From: Gaeumannomyces sp. JS-464
Taxonomy: Eukaryota; Ascomycota; Sordariomycetes; Magnaporthales; Magnaporthaceae
Assembly: GCA_002197995.1 (NCBI GenBank)
Contig: NGZR01000007.1
Location: 206,399 to 270,398 of the forward strand
Direction of reading: 5' to 3'
Length of the DNA stretch: 64,000 bases
Notes under the pieces: generated by a model
Databases searched by the model: none
Seen by the model: only the letters and a program-made list of their open reading frames with translations
Told to the model about the DNA's origin: nothing
Program-made: the position numbers and the translations under genes
Shown here: positions 37,622 to 49,477 of the stretch, piece by piece
Layout: each line of letters opens with the position of its first letter
Position numbering within the stretch: the stretch's first letter is position 1

Positions 37622-39437
37622 CTAGTAGCCGCTCTGCTCGTGGCGGGAGTCGGCGGACTTGTTGGCAGACTCGCCTGCCTCTTTGATCGCCTGATCGTCG
37701 CCGCGCAGCTTGGCAAATATCTCCTTGATGTCCTCGGCCGAGACCGCCTCGCCGCTCTGCGCGAACGGCTGGAGGAACGTCTTGAGCTTGTCCTTGAGGT
37801 GGTTGTACGCCATGACACCCTCAATGGCGCGCACACGGTCCACGCCGCGCAGCGCGCTCTCGCCCATCTCCAGGAGGCTACCCTGCGTCGACCCGCCGTG
37901 CTCAGAGCCGCCGTTCTCCGACACGGGCGGCTCGTAGGTATCCTCCTCCTCCAAAAGCTGTGGGTGTGGCTTGAGGTGTGGAAAGCACTCGGCACAGCGG
38001 CAGAAGCGCTCGCGGAAGTCCTCCTTCATGAACAGGGAGAACTGGCCGCTGGGCGCCGGGGGTAGCTTATCTAGCTTGCAGGTGGAGCTAGAGTCCGAAG
38101 TAACCTTTGACGCCTCCGCGGAGCTTGGAGCATCGGAGACGCTGGGCTGCTGTGGGGGTTGCGGGGCGGGCGAGGTATCCTCTTCGCTCTTGTGACGCTT
38201 AGACTCCTGAGGCTCCTCCTCTCCTTCGTCATCTGCCTTTCGCTTGAGTGATGAGCCTGCCGATGGAGCCTCAGTGGGCTTCGCCCCATCGATAGCAGCA
38301 ACCGCAGCCTGTTTGCTAAACACGGCTGGCAGAAAGCCCTCGGTCCCCGCGTAGCGTTTGATCCAGGGGTAGGCGTCGACGCATCTGTAGCAGAGGAAGG
38401 CCTCGAACGAGTCTTCCTCGGGGAATCCAGGCGGCATGGGAGGGTCCTCGTCGTCATCATCGCCAGCGCTAGCGTCATCAGCGGCAGCGTGTGCGGCTGG
38501 AGGAGCACTCCCGTTGGTCTCTGCGTCCTCTGAGATGGTCGCCAGGGGTTGGCAGGCTACCGGTGCTGCTGGGGTTGTGGTCGCATCGTTCGCCGACGGC
38601 TTTGCCTTGGTCTGGCCCTCTTCCTTCTCAAACCATTTCGAGCCGAGCCCCACGACGCAGCCAGGATGCCACCAGTCCTCGCCACAGCCCCAGTCTCGTG
38701 GGTGCCCAAGCCAAGGCACTGGTACATTGTGCCCTTCTGCTGGAAGGGATCGTAGTCACACTCGCAGCCGCAGAAGCGGTTGCGGAAGTTCTGGTTGTAC
38801 TTGTTGTTCGCATCCGGATTCTCCGAATGGACGCCCTTCTCCTTGGTCTTGGGGTCCTCGCGTAGGTTGCAGGGGTTGGTGGCCGGGAAGCGGGTGGTGC
38901 CGCAGTCGCACGTAAAGTTGCGCTTGGTGAAGATCTCGACGAGGGTGTGCTCACCATGGCACTGGACTGAGCACGAGTAGCACACGCCGGCAGCATTGTA
39001 AGGGTCCTTCGTGTCGACGGGCGGGGGTTGCACGTGAGGCAGGCGAAGACAGCCTGGCGTAGCGACCCTAGGGGCCTGGTGCAGTCTTGGATGCTCTGGT
39101 GATGAGTGGCGGGTTAGAGGCCCTCTCTCTCACTGTCGCGCGCATGGTACCGGGGATGGTGAATAGTTGGTTCTGAGACATACGTATGGTAGAGCCTCGC
39201 GCGCATCGGCTTCTAGCTGCATCTGCTCGCGGATGAAGCTGTTTGAAAGTCATGTGTTAGTGCATGGCGCTGACCCACAGCGTAGGAGGCAGGGATGGGC
39301 GTGTCGACTTACTCTGCAGCCGTCTGAGATGTCTGGGATTGCTGCGACGAGCTCTCGCGGCGCTTCAGAGATGGCACCTGTGTGGTGACGTCGGCATCAC
39401 CATTTGCGACGGCGGTCGATGCATCGGACTGCGACAT
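37622..39437 (-). CDS. mlo2: UBR7/mlo2-like putative E3 ubiquitin ligase (UBR box plus PHD-like finger)
   Basis: Exons 39437-39313, 39238-39184 and 39095-37622, with introns of 74 and 88 nt. Two single-base gaps, in a G5 tract at 39023-39027 and near 38697, restore 551 residues exactly. The UBR-type zinc finger is rich in Cys/His: CTRPLG, ACLTCN, GVCYSCSVQCHGEH, RNFTCDCGTTRFP, then NRFCGCECDYDP. A PHD-like segment follows (MYQCLGL, GCGEDWWHPGCVVG). A third Cys cluster, FLCYRCVDAYPWIKRYAG, and a C-terminal ERFCRCAECFPHL block match the UBR7 layout. A Lys/Glu/Ser-rich disordered linker separates the halves. UBR7 relatives bind N-degrons or histones and act in ubiquitination; the S. pombe member is Mlo2. 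The gene is divergent from MCM2. Confidence 0.82.
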
Positions 39438-39998
39438 GGTATCGATTGGGGTTAGGCGGCGGGGCCTTGGATAGGATTTGTTTTCTTGTCCGTCTCGGGG
39501 GTTTCTTGCTTTTCTCAATTGGAAACAGTACGTGTGGTAATTGGACTGCAGCCTGTAGTCGCGAGGTCGCTTGGGTCGGTCGAATTCCATGAATATGCGA
39601 AGATGGAAGCACTGCGATGGGAGATGCGATGCGCGCAACGGCACCTTCCTACGATGGAGGCGACAGGTCCCTCCAGCGGGAAGCATGGACCAATCCGAGC
39701 TTCCAAATCGTGAAAGCTGAGGTGTGGCCCACCAAACGCCCCACCACTTAACGCGAGGAAGGCGCGTCAAAACCACTTTACGCGTCTGCAATTTGACCCC
39801 TGTCCACGTTCCAGGCTGGAGACCGCAATCTTTCCCTGCAGGCGGGTCCCCCCTCTTTGAACTCTTCTCTGCATTCGCATTCCCCAGCAACCACGATTCA
39901 CCTTGCGACGAGCGCACAGAACCCGATATCAGCAGTTGATCTTTACAGCTGTCGCGTAACAACCAATTCTCGAGACTGTACCGGGGACACTATCCGGC
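39438..39998. promoter_or_regulatory. Divergent promoter between mlo2-like and MCM2 genes
   Basis: 561 bases separate the two start codons, so both promoters must lie here. No TATA box is obvious. The region shows no convincing gene of its own. Confidence 0.5.
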
Positions 39999-42814
39999 AT
40001 GAGGTGAGTTCAGGTTTGCGCAGCATTTTGTCTTGGCGGAATCTAGATACCGCCTCCCGGCCTGCCCTCCGCTCCTTGCTAACGCTGCCCACCCTTCTAG
40101 TTCCCCGCTGAGAAGCAACTCGAACTCTGCAAACCGCGGCCTGTCCGCCGCGGCGGGCGGGAGCCGGAAACGAGCCAGGTCCGGCGCTGGCGACGATGGC
40201 ATCTCTTCGATCGCGGCGGCTTCGAGCCCGCCTATCCCCTCCTCTCCCCCCGCCTTCAATATGGCGCATGGGGCAGATGACAATGACGACATCGAGGAGG
40301 ACGCCGAGATCCAGGACGACATCGAAGACCTCGACGAGATGGCCGAGGATGATGTGGACCTCTTCGGGGAGGGCTTCGAGGGGGATTATAAGGACAGGGA
40401 AAACGACGAGTATGAGCGTATTGACATCGACGACGAGGCCGACTACGACGCCATGAGCCTTGGCGACAGGAGGCGCCTCGAAGCCCAGCTAAACCGCAGG
40501 GACCGCGAGGTCGCCCGCCGCCAGCGCATCCCTGCCGCCTTCCTGCCTGGCGAAGACGAGGATGGCGACATCGACCTCACGGCTCAGCCGCGCCGGCGCC
40601 GACACCGGTATGATGAGGACCTGGACGAGGGACATGGATGCCGACATCATGGACGAGGAGCTCTCGCTCGAGGCTCTGCAGGACGTCAAGGCGTCTAGCT
40701 TGACCGAGTGGGTTTCGCAGCCGTCTGTCCAGCGCACCATCAAACGCGAGTTCAAAGCCTTCCTCACAGAGTACACGGACGAGCACGGCTCCTCGGTCTA
40801 TGGAAGCCGCATTCGCACGCTCGGCGAGATCAACGCCGAGTCCCTGGAAGTCTCGTACGACCACCTGTCGGCGTCCAAGGCTATTCTAGCCTACTTCCTT
40901 GCCAACGCCCCGGCCGAGATGCTCAAGCTCTTCGACGAGGTGGCCATGGATGTCGTCCTCCTACACTACCCCGACTACGAGCGCATCCACTCGGAGATTC
41001 ACGTCCGCATCTTCGACCTTCCAGTCCACTACACTCTCCGCCAGCTCCGCCAATCGCATCTCAACTGCCTGGTCCGCGTCAGCGGCGTCGTCACCCGGCG
41101 CACTGGCGTCTTCCCCCAGCTCAAGTATGTCAAGGTTGACTGCACCAAGTGCGGTGTCACCCTCGGCCCGTTCCAGCAGGAGTCCAACGTTGAGGTCAAG
41201 GTCACATACTGCCAGAACTGCCAATCTCGTGGCCCGTTCACGCTCAATTCGGAGAAGACGGTGTACCGCAACTACCAGAAACTGACGCTGCAGGAGTCCC
41301 CGGTACCGTTCCTGCTGGTCGTCTTCCGCGACACAGGGATATCGTGCTTCTGTGGGACCTGATCGACAAGGCCAAGCCTGGTGAGGAGATTGAGGTCACG
41401 GGCGTGTACAGGAACAACTACGACGCGCAGCTGAACAACCGCAACGGCTTCCCCGTTTTTGCCACCATCCTGGAGGCCAACAACATTGTCAAGGCCCACG
41501 ATCAGCTGGCTGGCTTCCGCATGACTGAGGAAGACGAGCAGCAGATCCGGAAACTGTCCAAGGACCCGCAGATCGTGGACAAGATCGTCAACTCGATCGC
41601 CCCCAGCATCTACGGACACACCGACATCAAAACCGCCGTCGCCTTGTCGTTGTTTGGCGGTGTCGCCAAGACAGCCAAGGGCAAGCACCACGTTCGTGGT
41701 GACATTAACGTGCTGGTTCTGGGAGATCCGGGAACGGCCAAGTCCCAGATTCTCAAGTATGCCGAGAAGACTGCGCACCGGGCTGTCTTTGCTACGGGCC
41801 AGGGCGCCAGTGCAGTCGGTCTCACGGCGAGCGTGCGACGGGATCCCCTGACGAGCGAGTGGACGTTGGAGGGCGGTGCTCTGGTGCTTGCCGACAAGGG
41901 CACTTGCTTGATCGACGAGTTCGACAAGATGAACGACCAAGATCGGACATCAATCCACGAGGCTATGGAGCAGCAGACCATCTCCATCTCAAAGGCCGGC
42001 ATTGTGACCACGCTGCAAGCCAGGTGTGGTATCATAGCAGCGGCGAACCCGATAGGAGGGCGCTACAACTCGACCATCCCGTTCTCGGCCAACGTCGAAC
42101 TGACCGAGCCCATCCTGTCGCGTTTCGACATTCTATGTGTTGTGCGCGACACGGTCGATCCGGCCGAGGACGAGCGACTGGCGCGCTTCATTGTTGGTTC
42201 CCACAGCCGCAGCCACCCGTCGTCGTCCGAGACGCAGGGTGGGGGTGGCTCGATGGAGGTCGAGCACGACTCGGAGCAGACCGAGACACAGGCCTCGGAC
42301 GGGCGGGACAAAGAGGGCGAGATTCCTCAGGACCTGCTGCGCAAGTACATCAAGTATGCTCGTGAGAGGTGTTCGCCCAAGCTGTACCACATGGACGAGG
42401 ACAAGGTCGCACGACTCTTCTCCGACATGCGCCGGGAGTCGAAGGCGACTGGCGCCTACCCAATCACTGTAAGTTTTGGAAGCCGGCCTGAAAGTGGCTA
42501 CTCTACTATTCCCCACGGAAACATGAATCCTAACAGCAGACTCCAATCAACAGGTGCGTCATTTGGAAGCCATCATCCGGATCAGCGAGGCCTTCTGCCG
42601 TATGCGGCTGTCCGAGTACTGCTCGGCGCAGGACATTGACCGGGCCATCGCCGTCACGGTCGAGTCGTTTGTAGGTAGCCAGAAGGTTAGCTGCAAGAAG
42701 GCATTGGCTCGGGCCTTTGCCAAGTACACGCTGGCACGGCCTGGAGCCGGGGCTGGTCGCCGAGTTGGTGCTGGCCGTGGCAAGGGGAGGGTCACTGCGA
42801 CAGCCAGCGCGTAA
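39999..42814 (+). CDS. mcm2: DNA replication licensing factor MCM2
   Basis: Subunit of the MCM2-7 replicative helicase. Exon 1 is only 5 nt (ATGAG, 39999-40003); exon 2 is 40101-42468 and exon 3 is 42554-42814. The first residues ([13 protein letters not shown]) and the Asp/Glu-rich N-terminus are typical of fungal MCM2. A C4 zinc finger is present (CTKCG ... CQNC, about 41140-41225). The AAA+ core has Walker [10 protein letters not shown], Walker B LIDEFDKM and arginine finger SRFDIL. The segment [19 protein letters not shown] and the winged-helix end ([14 protein letters not shown]) are MCM2-like. One extra G in GGG at 40629-40631 and one missing C in CCCC at 41298-41301 cancel out; the corrected product is 877 residues. 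An essential gene carrying two shifts argues for assembly error rather than loss. Confidence 0.95.
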
Positions 42815-44071
42815 AGGGTAGGATGTCTGCATTTCTTGATTTTTCGTCTTCGCGTTGGTCTGCATCAATGTCTCTGGAACGACGTCATGTTTCAGTTGCC
42901 TTTTCTTTCCTCCTATTTTGCTGTAGATCCTGCGCTTGGGTTGGTGAGGAAAGATTTGATGCGGGGCTCCGGGTTGATTCTTGATGATAAGAACCTGCAA
43001 GAAACGAATGGGTTGAATGAACTTGGGGGTCACGCTGCCGCCTGGATTAATGCGACCAAACCTATTTCTCACTCTGCCTGCCCTCAGGCGGTCCTGGTTT
43101 TGGCGTTTGCACAGCCTCGTCCGAACCTAGGGGAACCGGACATGAATCTCCTGAGCGTCTTTCTTCCAGCATCTCAGGCTCATGTTGTTTAGCCTAGCGA
43201 AGCGGCGCTCTGCCCCACAAGGCGGCTGCGAGTTTTCCACAGACATGCGGGGATTATGCTGGAGTCAAGCCGGGCCGGTGGAGGGTGTGGCGCGGGCGCT
43301 TTCGATGTACTTGGCTGGCCCCTTGTTCGCCCGCACTTGGCCTTCTTGACGGGGGCATCCTGAGCAGCAGTCGGGAAGGCGGCTCGCGCTGGGATGTGTC
43401 CCACCTGCACGTCGCGGTTTCGGCCTACCTGCCATTCAGCTCGCCCCAGCATCGTCGGTCCCGCGGCCCCGCAGTGCTCCCACCTGATCCATCGAGCGCC
43501 GGAAGAAGGCCGGGACAGTCGGCTGAAGTTCGGTCCAGGGCTATTCCTCGGCAGCAAAGGCTGGGCTAGGACCCATCCGAGAGAGGCTGCCCCTGGCTTT
43601 CCACTAGGTTGGTCGTTGTCCGGTGATGTTTATTCCTTCTTCTTGTCGAATACCCGGGCGCTATCTGGCTCAGATAGCAAGCCGCTATGCTGTTCGACGC
43701 TCTGGGCGCCAACGAAAAGGGGAAGAAAACAGCGCAAGCCGGCTCACTGGTGCATTCGACGGAGCCACCCGGTCCCCAACCGCCCGCCATCCCCGGATCC
43801 CATCCTCTGTCTCCCCATCTGTGTATCAATAATCAAGCCGTTTGCTACCTGGCAGTTGGACGTCATGCAAGCCCATGGTTGTATAAAAGGGCGCTCCCCG
43901 CCTCCTATGTGTCCGTGGCCTCCCAACAGCTGCAGACCGCCGCATATAAAGCCAAGCCTTCCCTCCTCTCTTCCTTTCGGCGTCACCCTCTTTGCTTGAC
44001 TTGAAACAAACCTCATAAGCCTTAGAATGCGGTGCACAGGCTCGTGTTGCACACCGCCACGGGATAACACC
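42815..44071. other. Intergenic region with beta-glucosidase promoter
   Basis: Between MCM2 and the GH3 gene. A direct TAGCGAAGCG copy lies at 43195-43204. No gene is supported. The last 200 bases hold TATA-like elements for the downstream gene. Confidence 0.55.
43882..43888 (+). promoter_or_regulatory. TATA box of the GH3 beta-glucosidase gene
   Basis: TATAAAA lies 184 bases before the chosen ATG at 44072. A second weaker element (ATATAAA) occurs near 43944. Distances fit a fungal promoter with a leader of 80 to 150 bases. Confidence 0.5.
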
Positions 44072-46718
44072 ATGGCTCAGATCGACGTTGAGGATGTGCT
44101 GAAGAAGCTCACGCTCACCGAGAAGGTTGAGCTCCTTTCGGGTAGGTGGTGGCCCTTATCAAGTCACCCCAAGGGAGCAATCTGCTGACAGCAGCACCAA
44201 AAGGTATCGATTTCTGGCACACCAGGCCAGTCCACAGACTAGGCGTGCCATCGCTGCGGCTATCCGACGGGCCCAATGGCGTGCGCGGCACCAAATTCTT
44301 CAACAGCGTCAGGGCGGCCTGTTTCCCATGCGGCACAGCGATGGGCGCAACCTTCAACTTGCCGCTGCTGGAGGAGGCCGGCAAGACCATGGGTGCCGAC
44401 GCCAAGACCAAAAGCGCGCACGCCATCCTGGGGCCGACCATCAACATCCAGCGCTCGCCCCTGGGTGGCCGCGGCTTCGAGTCGCTCAGCGAGGACCCGG
44501 TCGTGGCCGGTCTCGGCGCCGCGGCGCTGATTCGCGGCATCCAGAGCACGGGCGTCCAGGCCACGGTCAAGCACTTTGTGTGCAACGACCAGGAGCACCG
44601 CCGCAACGCCTGCCAGAGCATCCTGACGGACCGCGCCCTGCGCGAGATCTACGCGCTCGCCTTCCAGCTGGCCGTGCGCGACGGGCACCCGGCCGCCATC
44701 ATGACGGGCTACAACGGCGTCAACGGCACCTACTGCAGCGAGAGCAACGAGCTGCTCGAGAAGCTGCTGCGCGGCGAGTGGGGCTGGGACGGCCTCGTCA
44801 TGAGCGACTGGTACGGCACCTACAGCACCACCGATGCCGCCCTCGCGGGGCTGGACCTCGAGATGCCGGGCCCGCCAAAGTTCCGCGGCGAGCTGCTCAA
44901 GTTCAACGTCGCCACCGACAAGGTCCGCGAGCACATCCTGGACGAGCGCGTCCGCGCCGTCCTCAAGTTCGTTAACAAGTGCGCCGCCGCGGGCGTCAAG
45001 GAGAACGGGCCCGAGACCACGGACCTCAACACCCCTGAGACGGCCGCGTTCCTGCGCCGCATCGGCAACGAGTCGCTGGTGCTGCTCAAGAACGACAACG
45101 GCGTCCTGCCCCTGAAGAAGAACAAGAAGACGGTCGTCATCGGCCCCAACGCCAAGATCGCGACGTACCACGGCGGCGGCTCGGCCTCACTCTCGGCCTT
45201 CTACGCCGTCACCCCCTTCGACGGCATCAAGGAGAAGCTCGAGAGCGCGCCCGAGTATGCCATCGGGTCGTACTCACACAAGATGCTGCCGCTGCTGGGC
45301 ATGTCCACCGTCACGGCCAAAGGCGAGCCCGGCATGACGATGCGCGTCTACAACGAGCCGCCCATGGCGTCGCATCGCGAGATGACGGACGAGTACACCT
45401 TCACCAAGACAGAGTTCTTCTTTGTCGACTACTACAACAAGAAGCTGCGTTCAAACCTGTGGTACGCCGACTTTGAGGGCTTCATGGTCGCTGAGGCGGA
45501 CGAAGAGTGGGAGTTTGGCGTTGTCGTGCAGGGCACCGCCAACCTATACATCAACGGCGAGCGTGAGTTTTCCATTCTAAACCAGCCCCTCGTGTCACGC
45601 ACAGAGTATACGCTGACATCTTGACACAAAATCAAGTCGTCGTCGACAACACCACTCACCAGCGCCAGGGTACCGCCTTTTTCGGGACCGGCACCGTGGA
45701 GGAGAAGGGCAGGTACAAGCTGTCCAGGGGCCAGAAGTACCATTTCAAAGTCCAGTTCGGCAGCGCCCCGACCTCCAAGCTCTCTACCGAGAGCGTCCTG
45801 ATCGGCCAGGGCTCCATGCGCGTGGGCGGCTGCAAGGTCATCGACGCGGTCCAGGAGATCCGGCGGGCGGCGGAGTTGGCCAGGGGTGCGGACCAGGTCA
45901 TCGTGTGCGCAGGCCTCAACGCGGACTGGGAGACGGAGGGCATGGACCGCCAGGGCATGGACCTGCCGCCGCCCATGGACGAGCTCATCTCGGCCGTCGC
46001 GGCAGCCAACCCGCGCACAGTCGTCGTGATGCAGTCGGGCACGCCCGTGCACATGCCGTGGATCCGCGACGTCGCGTCCGTCGTGCAGGCCTGGTACGGC
46101 GGCAACGAGACGGGCAACGTCATCGCCGACGTGCTCTTCGGCGACGCCAACCCCAGCGGCAAGCTGCCCCTGTCCTTCCCCGTCCGCTGCCGCGATAATC
46201 CGGCCTTCCTCAACTACCGCGCCGAGGGGGCGCGTGTCCTGTACGGCGAGGACGTCTACGTCGGCTACCGCTACTACGAGTTCGCCGACCGCGACGTCCT
46301 CTTCCCCTTCGGCCACGGCCTGAGCTACACCACCTTTGCGCTCAGCGGGCTCGAGGTGCGCGCCGCCGAAGGCCACCGCGTGACGGTCGAGGTCAACGTG
46401 GCTAACACGGGCGGCGTCAGGGGCGCCCAGGTCGTGCAGGTCTACGTCGCGCCCAAGCAGGCGGCCAAGGTGAACCGCCCGCTCAAGGAGCTCAAGGGCT
46501 TCGCCAAGGTCGACCTGGCGGCGGGCGAGACCAGGCGCGCGACGGTCGAGCTGGACGCCAGGTACGCGGCCAGCTACTGGGACGAGGACCGCGGCAAGTG
46601 GTGCGCCGAGAAGGGCGACTACGAGGTCGTCGTCAGCGACAGCAGCGCCGCCGTCGAGGGCAAGACGCTCAGGGGCTCCTTTACGATTCCTGAGACGTTC
46701 TGGTGGAGCGGAATCTAG
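44072..46718 (+). CDS. GH3 beta-glucosidase with PA14 domain, intracellular type
   Basis: Exons 44072-44141, 44204-45562 and 45637-46718 give 836 residues with no frameshift. The start MAQIDVEDVLKKLTLTEKVE is the usual beginning of fungal bglH/bglI-type enzymes; no signal peptide is present, so the enzyme is probably intracellular. The N-terminal GH3 barrel shows RLSDGPNGVRG, KHFVCNDQEHRR and GLVMSDWYGTYS, whose Asp is the expected nucleophile. The second GH3 sandwich is interrupted by a PA14 insert at about residues 395-560 (FTKTEFFFVDYYNK to GTANLYINGE). The C-terminus is a fibronectin-III-like domain (VNVANTGGVRGAQVVQVYV). It should cleave terminal beta-linked glucose from cello-oligosaccharides or aryl-glucosides. 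In-frame ATGs exist just upstream (44028, 44073 region), but 44072 has the best context (CACCATGG). Confidence 0.92.
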
Positions 46719-47888
46719 GTTCAGAATGCCCCTCGGGGCGGCCGAGTTCTTTTCATGTATTATTTGCACTAAAAGCACTAATGGATTGATGAAGCCGGGA
46801 GAAGAGCATCGATATGGGGCACGGCATCATTTGCATACCTAGGCGGGCAAGTCACGGATCAGAAACTGGTGGGCCTCCTGCATCGCAGCTTGCGTGACAT
46901 GGTGTGAGTCGACCGGCAAGGGACGGGTAGGCGAATAGAAGCAGGCTGTGCTGTTGGTCTCTTCCATCTCGCACAGAAAGCACCCAGAAATGCCCACGGG
47001 TCAATGCCTTGCAATCCCGTGTGGCCGCGGCACCACCAATCTCTGTCCAGGCTGTCCTGTCGTGTCACCAAAGAAGACGCCCGAAATCGATCCAGCCTCT
47101 CCCCGTTCGCATTGTGGCCCGCCAATCACATCAAATACAAACGGATGCAGCGATTCTCGTTTGATGTTGGACTCGCCCGCTCCTCTTGTAGGGTCCTATC
47201 GACGGCCAGAGGCGCGAGGGCAAAATTCCCCAACATCAGCATTACAAAAATAACAGCCACCCCGTCACTTTCCCACCTCTGCCCTCTCTTCTGATCTTTC
47301 CTCTATCACGCGCCAAAGGATTGATCGCCACAAGGCTCGGATCGTCCAGCTTGTCGGTCTTGTGGGCTCTTGATCGACACCGGATGCTTTGCTTGCCTTT
47401 GCCATTCCAATTTTGCTTTCCTACTAGCGGCATTGCCGACAAGAATCTTCCTATCTACCTATATAGTCATCCCCGAAAAAAATTGCCCCCCAAGTCTGGA
47501 TTGATTGCCAGCCCTGAGCTGCCGCCGCTTCAACCTGAGCAGGGGGCGGCACAGGTGAGTCACAGGTGATCAGCCTGAGCTACCGCTTGGCATTTCATGC
47601 ACTCGGGTAAAATTGCCACAAGTAAAGCGGTAGTGCCCACACTTGCCCCTGAACCGTCTGGTTCCAGGCTCCAAGCTCACTGCCTGGATCCAGGCTCCAG
47701 GCGTGGCTGGCAGGCGCCCACTCCCAGGCCACAGCTGCGCAATCGTCAATCCGTCTCCACCGGCCGCCTTGTCGAATAGCTCCCCTGCATTATGTCAAAA
47801 GCCGACTTCTCGAATTCACCTTTAGATATTCATCGCCCAAAGAATTGTATGTGGGCATTGTGGCACATAGCCAGCCTAATATTAGCAT
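46719..47888. other. Intergenic region before the repeat island
   Basis: About 1.2 kb with no supportable gene. It probably contains the 3' end of the beta-glucosidase transcript. Near 47670-47715 the sequence has short repeats of CAGGCTCCAGG type. Confidence 0.5.
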
Positions 47889-48185
47889 GAGAGAGAGAGA
47901 GAGAGAGTTTATTTAACGTTGGTAAGTCGGGATCTACCAGTCCCTGCCTCCCAGGGGGCATACGACGTGCTAGCGCTACCTAAGCTATATACACCAGGCT
48001 ATAATGCTGCTTTTCGGCGGCTAACAAATTAAACCCGAGGGCACACGGAGGTCGGGCCGCGTTCCGGCGCTCCTTGTTAGTGAGCGGGTTATCAGCGGTA
48101 GGGCGTAAATACGCCGGGGCGTTGTGGGCGCAGCGGGTGGTAGTAATGCGTTCGGCCGGCGGGTGTGCCGGAAAAGGGGTCACCT
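47889..48185 (+). repeat. Left arm of a large inverted repeat, beginning with (GA)n
   Basis: Starts with a GA microsatellite (47889-47907). About 280 bases follow that match the reverse complement of 49065-49330, with a block of over 50 identical bases around the sequence CCAGTCCCTGCCTCCCAGGG. Scattered transitions separate the two copies. On the minus strand it can encode RPTADNPLTNKERRNAAR, which the other arm also encodes. Confidence 0.8.
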
Positions 48186-49064
48186 TCCCCCCGAAAAATT
48201 TTCCTGTCGGACACTGTTAATGGCCGCTAAGGAAACCCGGCCATTTTGGTGTGGGTGCCACCAAAAATGAGCCGGCAGCACAACAGGGTCTAACAGGCCA
48301 TTTGGCTCTGTTCGACCCGCGTTTTCCGACTCCTTTCAACAACGACGTCGGCAACGCAACTGGGCCAAAAGAGCAGAAAATGGCTGGCAACAGTATGGCG
48401 GGTCCTATTGCCAGTCGAGGGAAAGCCTGCACCCTATCGCCCAGGGCGCGCCACACGCGCGCCGAAACCTTCGACAATCGGGGTGCTCCAACCTCCGCGC
48501 ATCACCAGACCGCCCTTCAACTTCCTTTTCGCTTTCGCCTCGCGGACGTACGAGCCGAAACGATTTCGAACGCATAAGAAGACTGCAGGCCAGCAAGCAG
48601 TTAGAACACATTGGACGAATAGCCGGCCCGGCCGCCGCCGTCCCCCGCCACACACGCGACCACTTTCCGGTCGAACATACACGCGACTCCTCCTCGGTCG
48701 ACCGCATCCCAACGATACGCACGGCGCAAGATTGGCTTGTTTAAGCACTTGCTTAAGCACGCACGCGCAGGATTTGCTTAACTGCACGCGCCTCTGTTTG
48801 TTGCCACGCCGGGCTATACGTATGTATAGGTGGCATCGCACGCGCAAGATCCTGCCGCGGCTCTGTTTGCCAATGTGGCCTGAACGGTGCGCCTGACACC
48901 ACTTTGCAAACCGCGCAGCCTATCGTTCGATACGCGGAAAAATACACAAGGAGCACACCGGGTTGGAACTAGGCCCTCCAGCCCCGAACTTTTCTTTCTC
49001 TGGCCAGGCCCAGGAGGGGACCATTGCGGCCCCCCGCCTAGCCTTACTCTCTTTCCGGCACTTT
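48186..49064. other. Spacer between inverted repeat arms
   Basis: About 880 bases between the arms. No intact gene is present. The region at 48725-48795 has imperfect repeats of a TTGCTTAAGCAC-type motif. It may be the remains of inserted elements. Confidence 0.45.
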
Positions 49065-49328
49065 GCCGGCCGACTGCTTTTTCTACCACCAACAGCTGCG
49101 CTTACAGCGCCCTGGCGTTTATTCGCCCTACTGCCGATTGCCCGCTCACCAACAAGGAGCGCCGGAACGCGGCCCGAACTTCGTGTGCCTTGGGCTTGCC
49201 CCATGGTTTGATTTGTTAGCCGCCTCGATAGCAACATGTAGCCTAGTGTCAAGCTTAGGTAGCGCTAGCACGTCGTATGCCCCCTGGGAGGCAGGGACTG
49301 GTAGATCCCGATTCACCGACGTTAAATA

Positions 49329-49376
<48 letters not shown>
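49065..49376 (-). repeat. Right arm of the inverted repeat, ending in (CT)n
   Basis: Inverted partner of 47889-48185, bounded by a 46-base CT microsatellite (49331-49376). On the plus strand it encodes FIRPTADCPLTNKERRNAAR, matching the peptide of the left arm. The arms point toward each other across about 0.9 kb. Confidence 0.8.
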
Positions 49377-49378
<2 letters not shown>

Positions 49379-49477
49379 GGGAAAAGGGGTAAGGCCGGGG
49401 TTGGGCGGGGGGTTTTCGGAACCACCCTTAGGCCCGGCCGGGGTTGTTGTGGGGGACCAACAAGCCTACTGTTAATC

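Noticed and set aside
44072..46718. GH3 beta-glucosidase as a member of the PKS cluster
   Set aside because: It is separated from the PKS by 4 kb of repeat-rich DNA and has an ordinary catabolic role; nothing ties it to the pathway.
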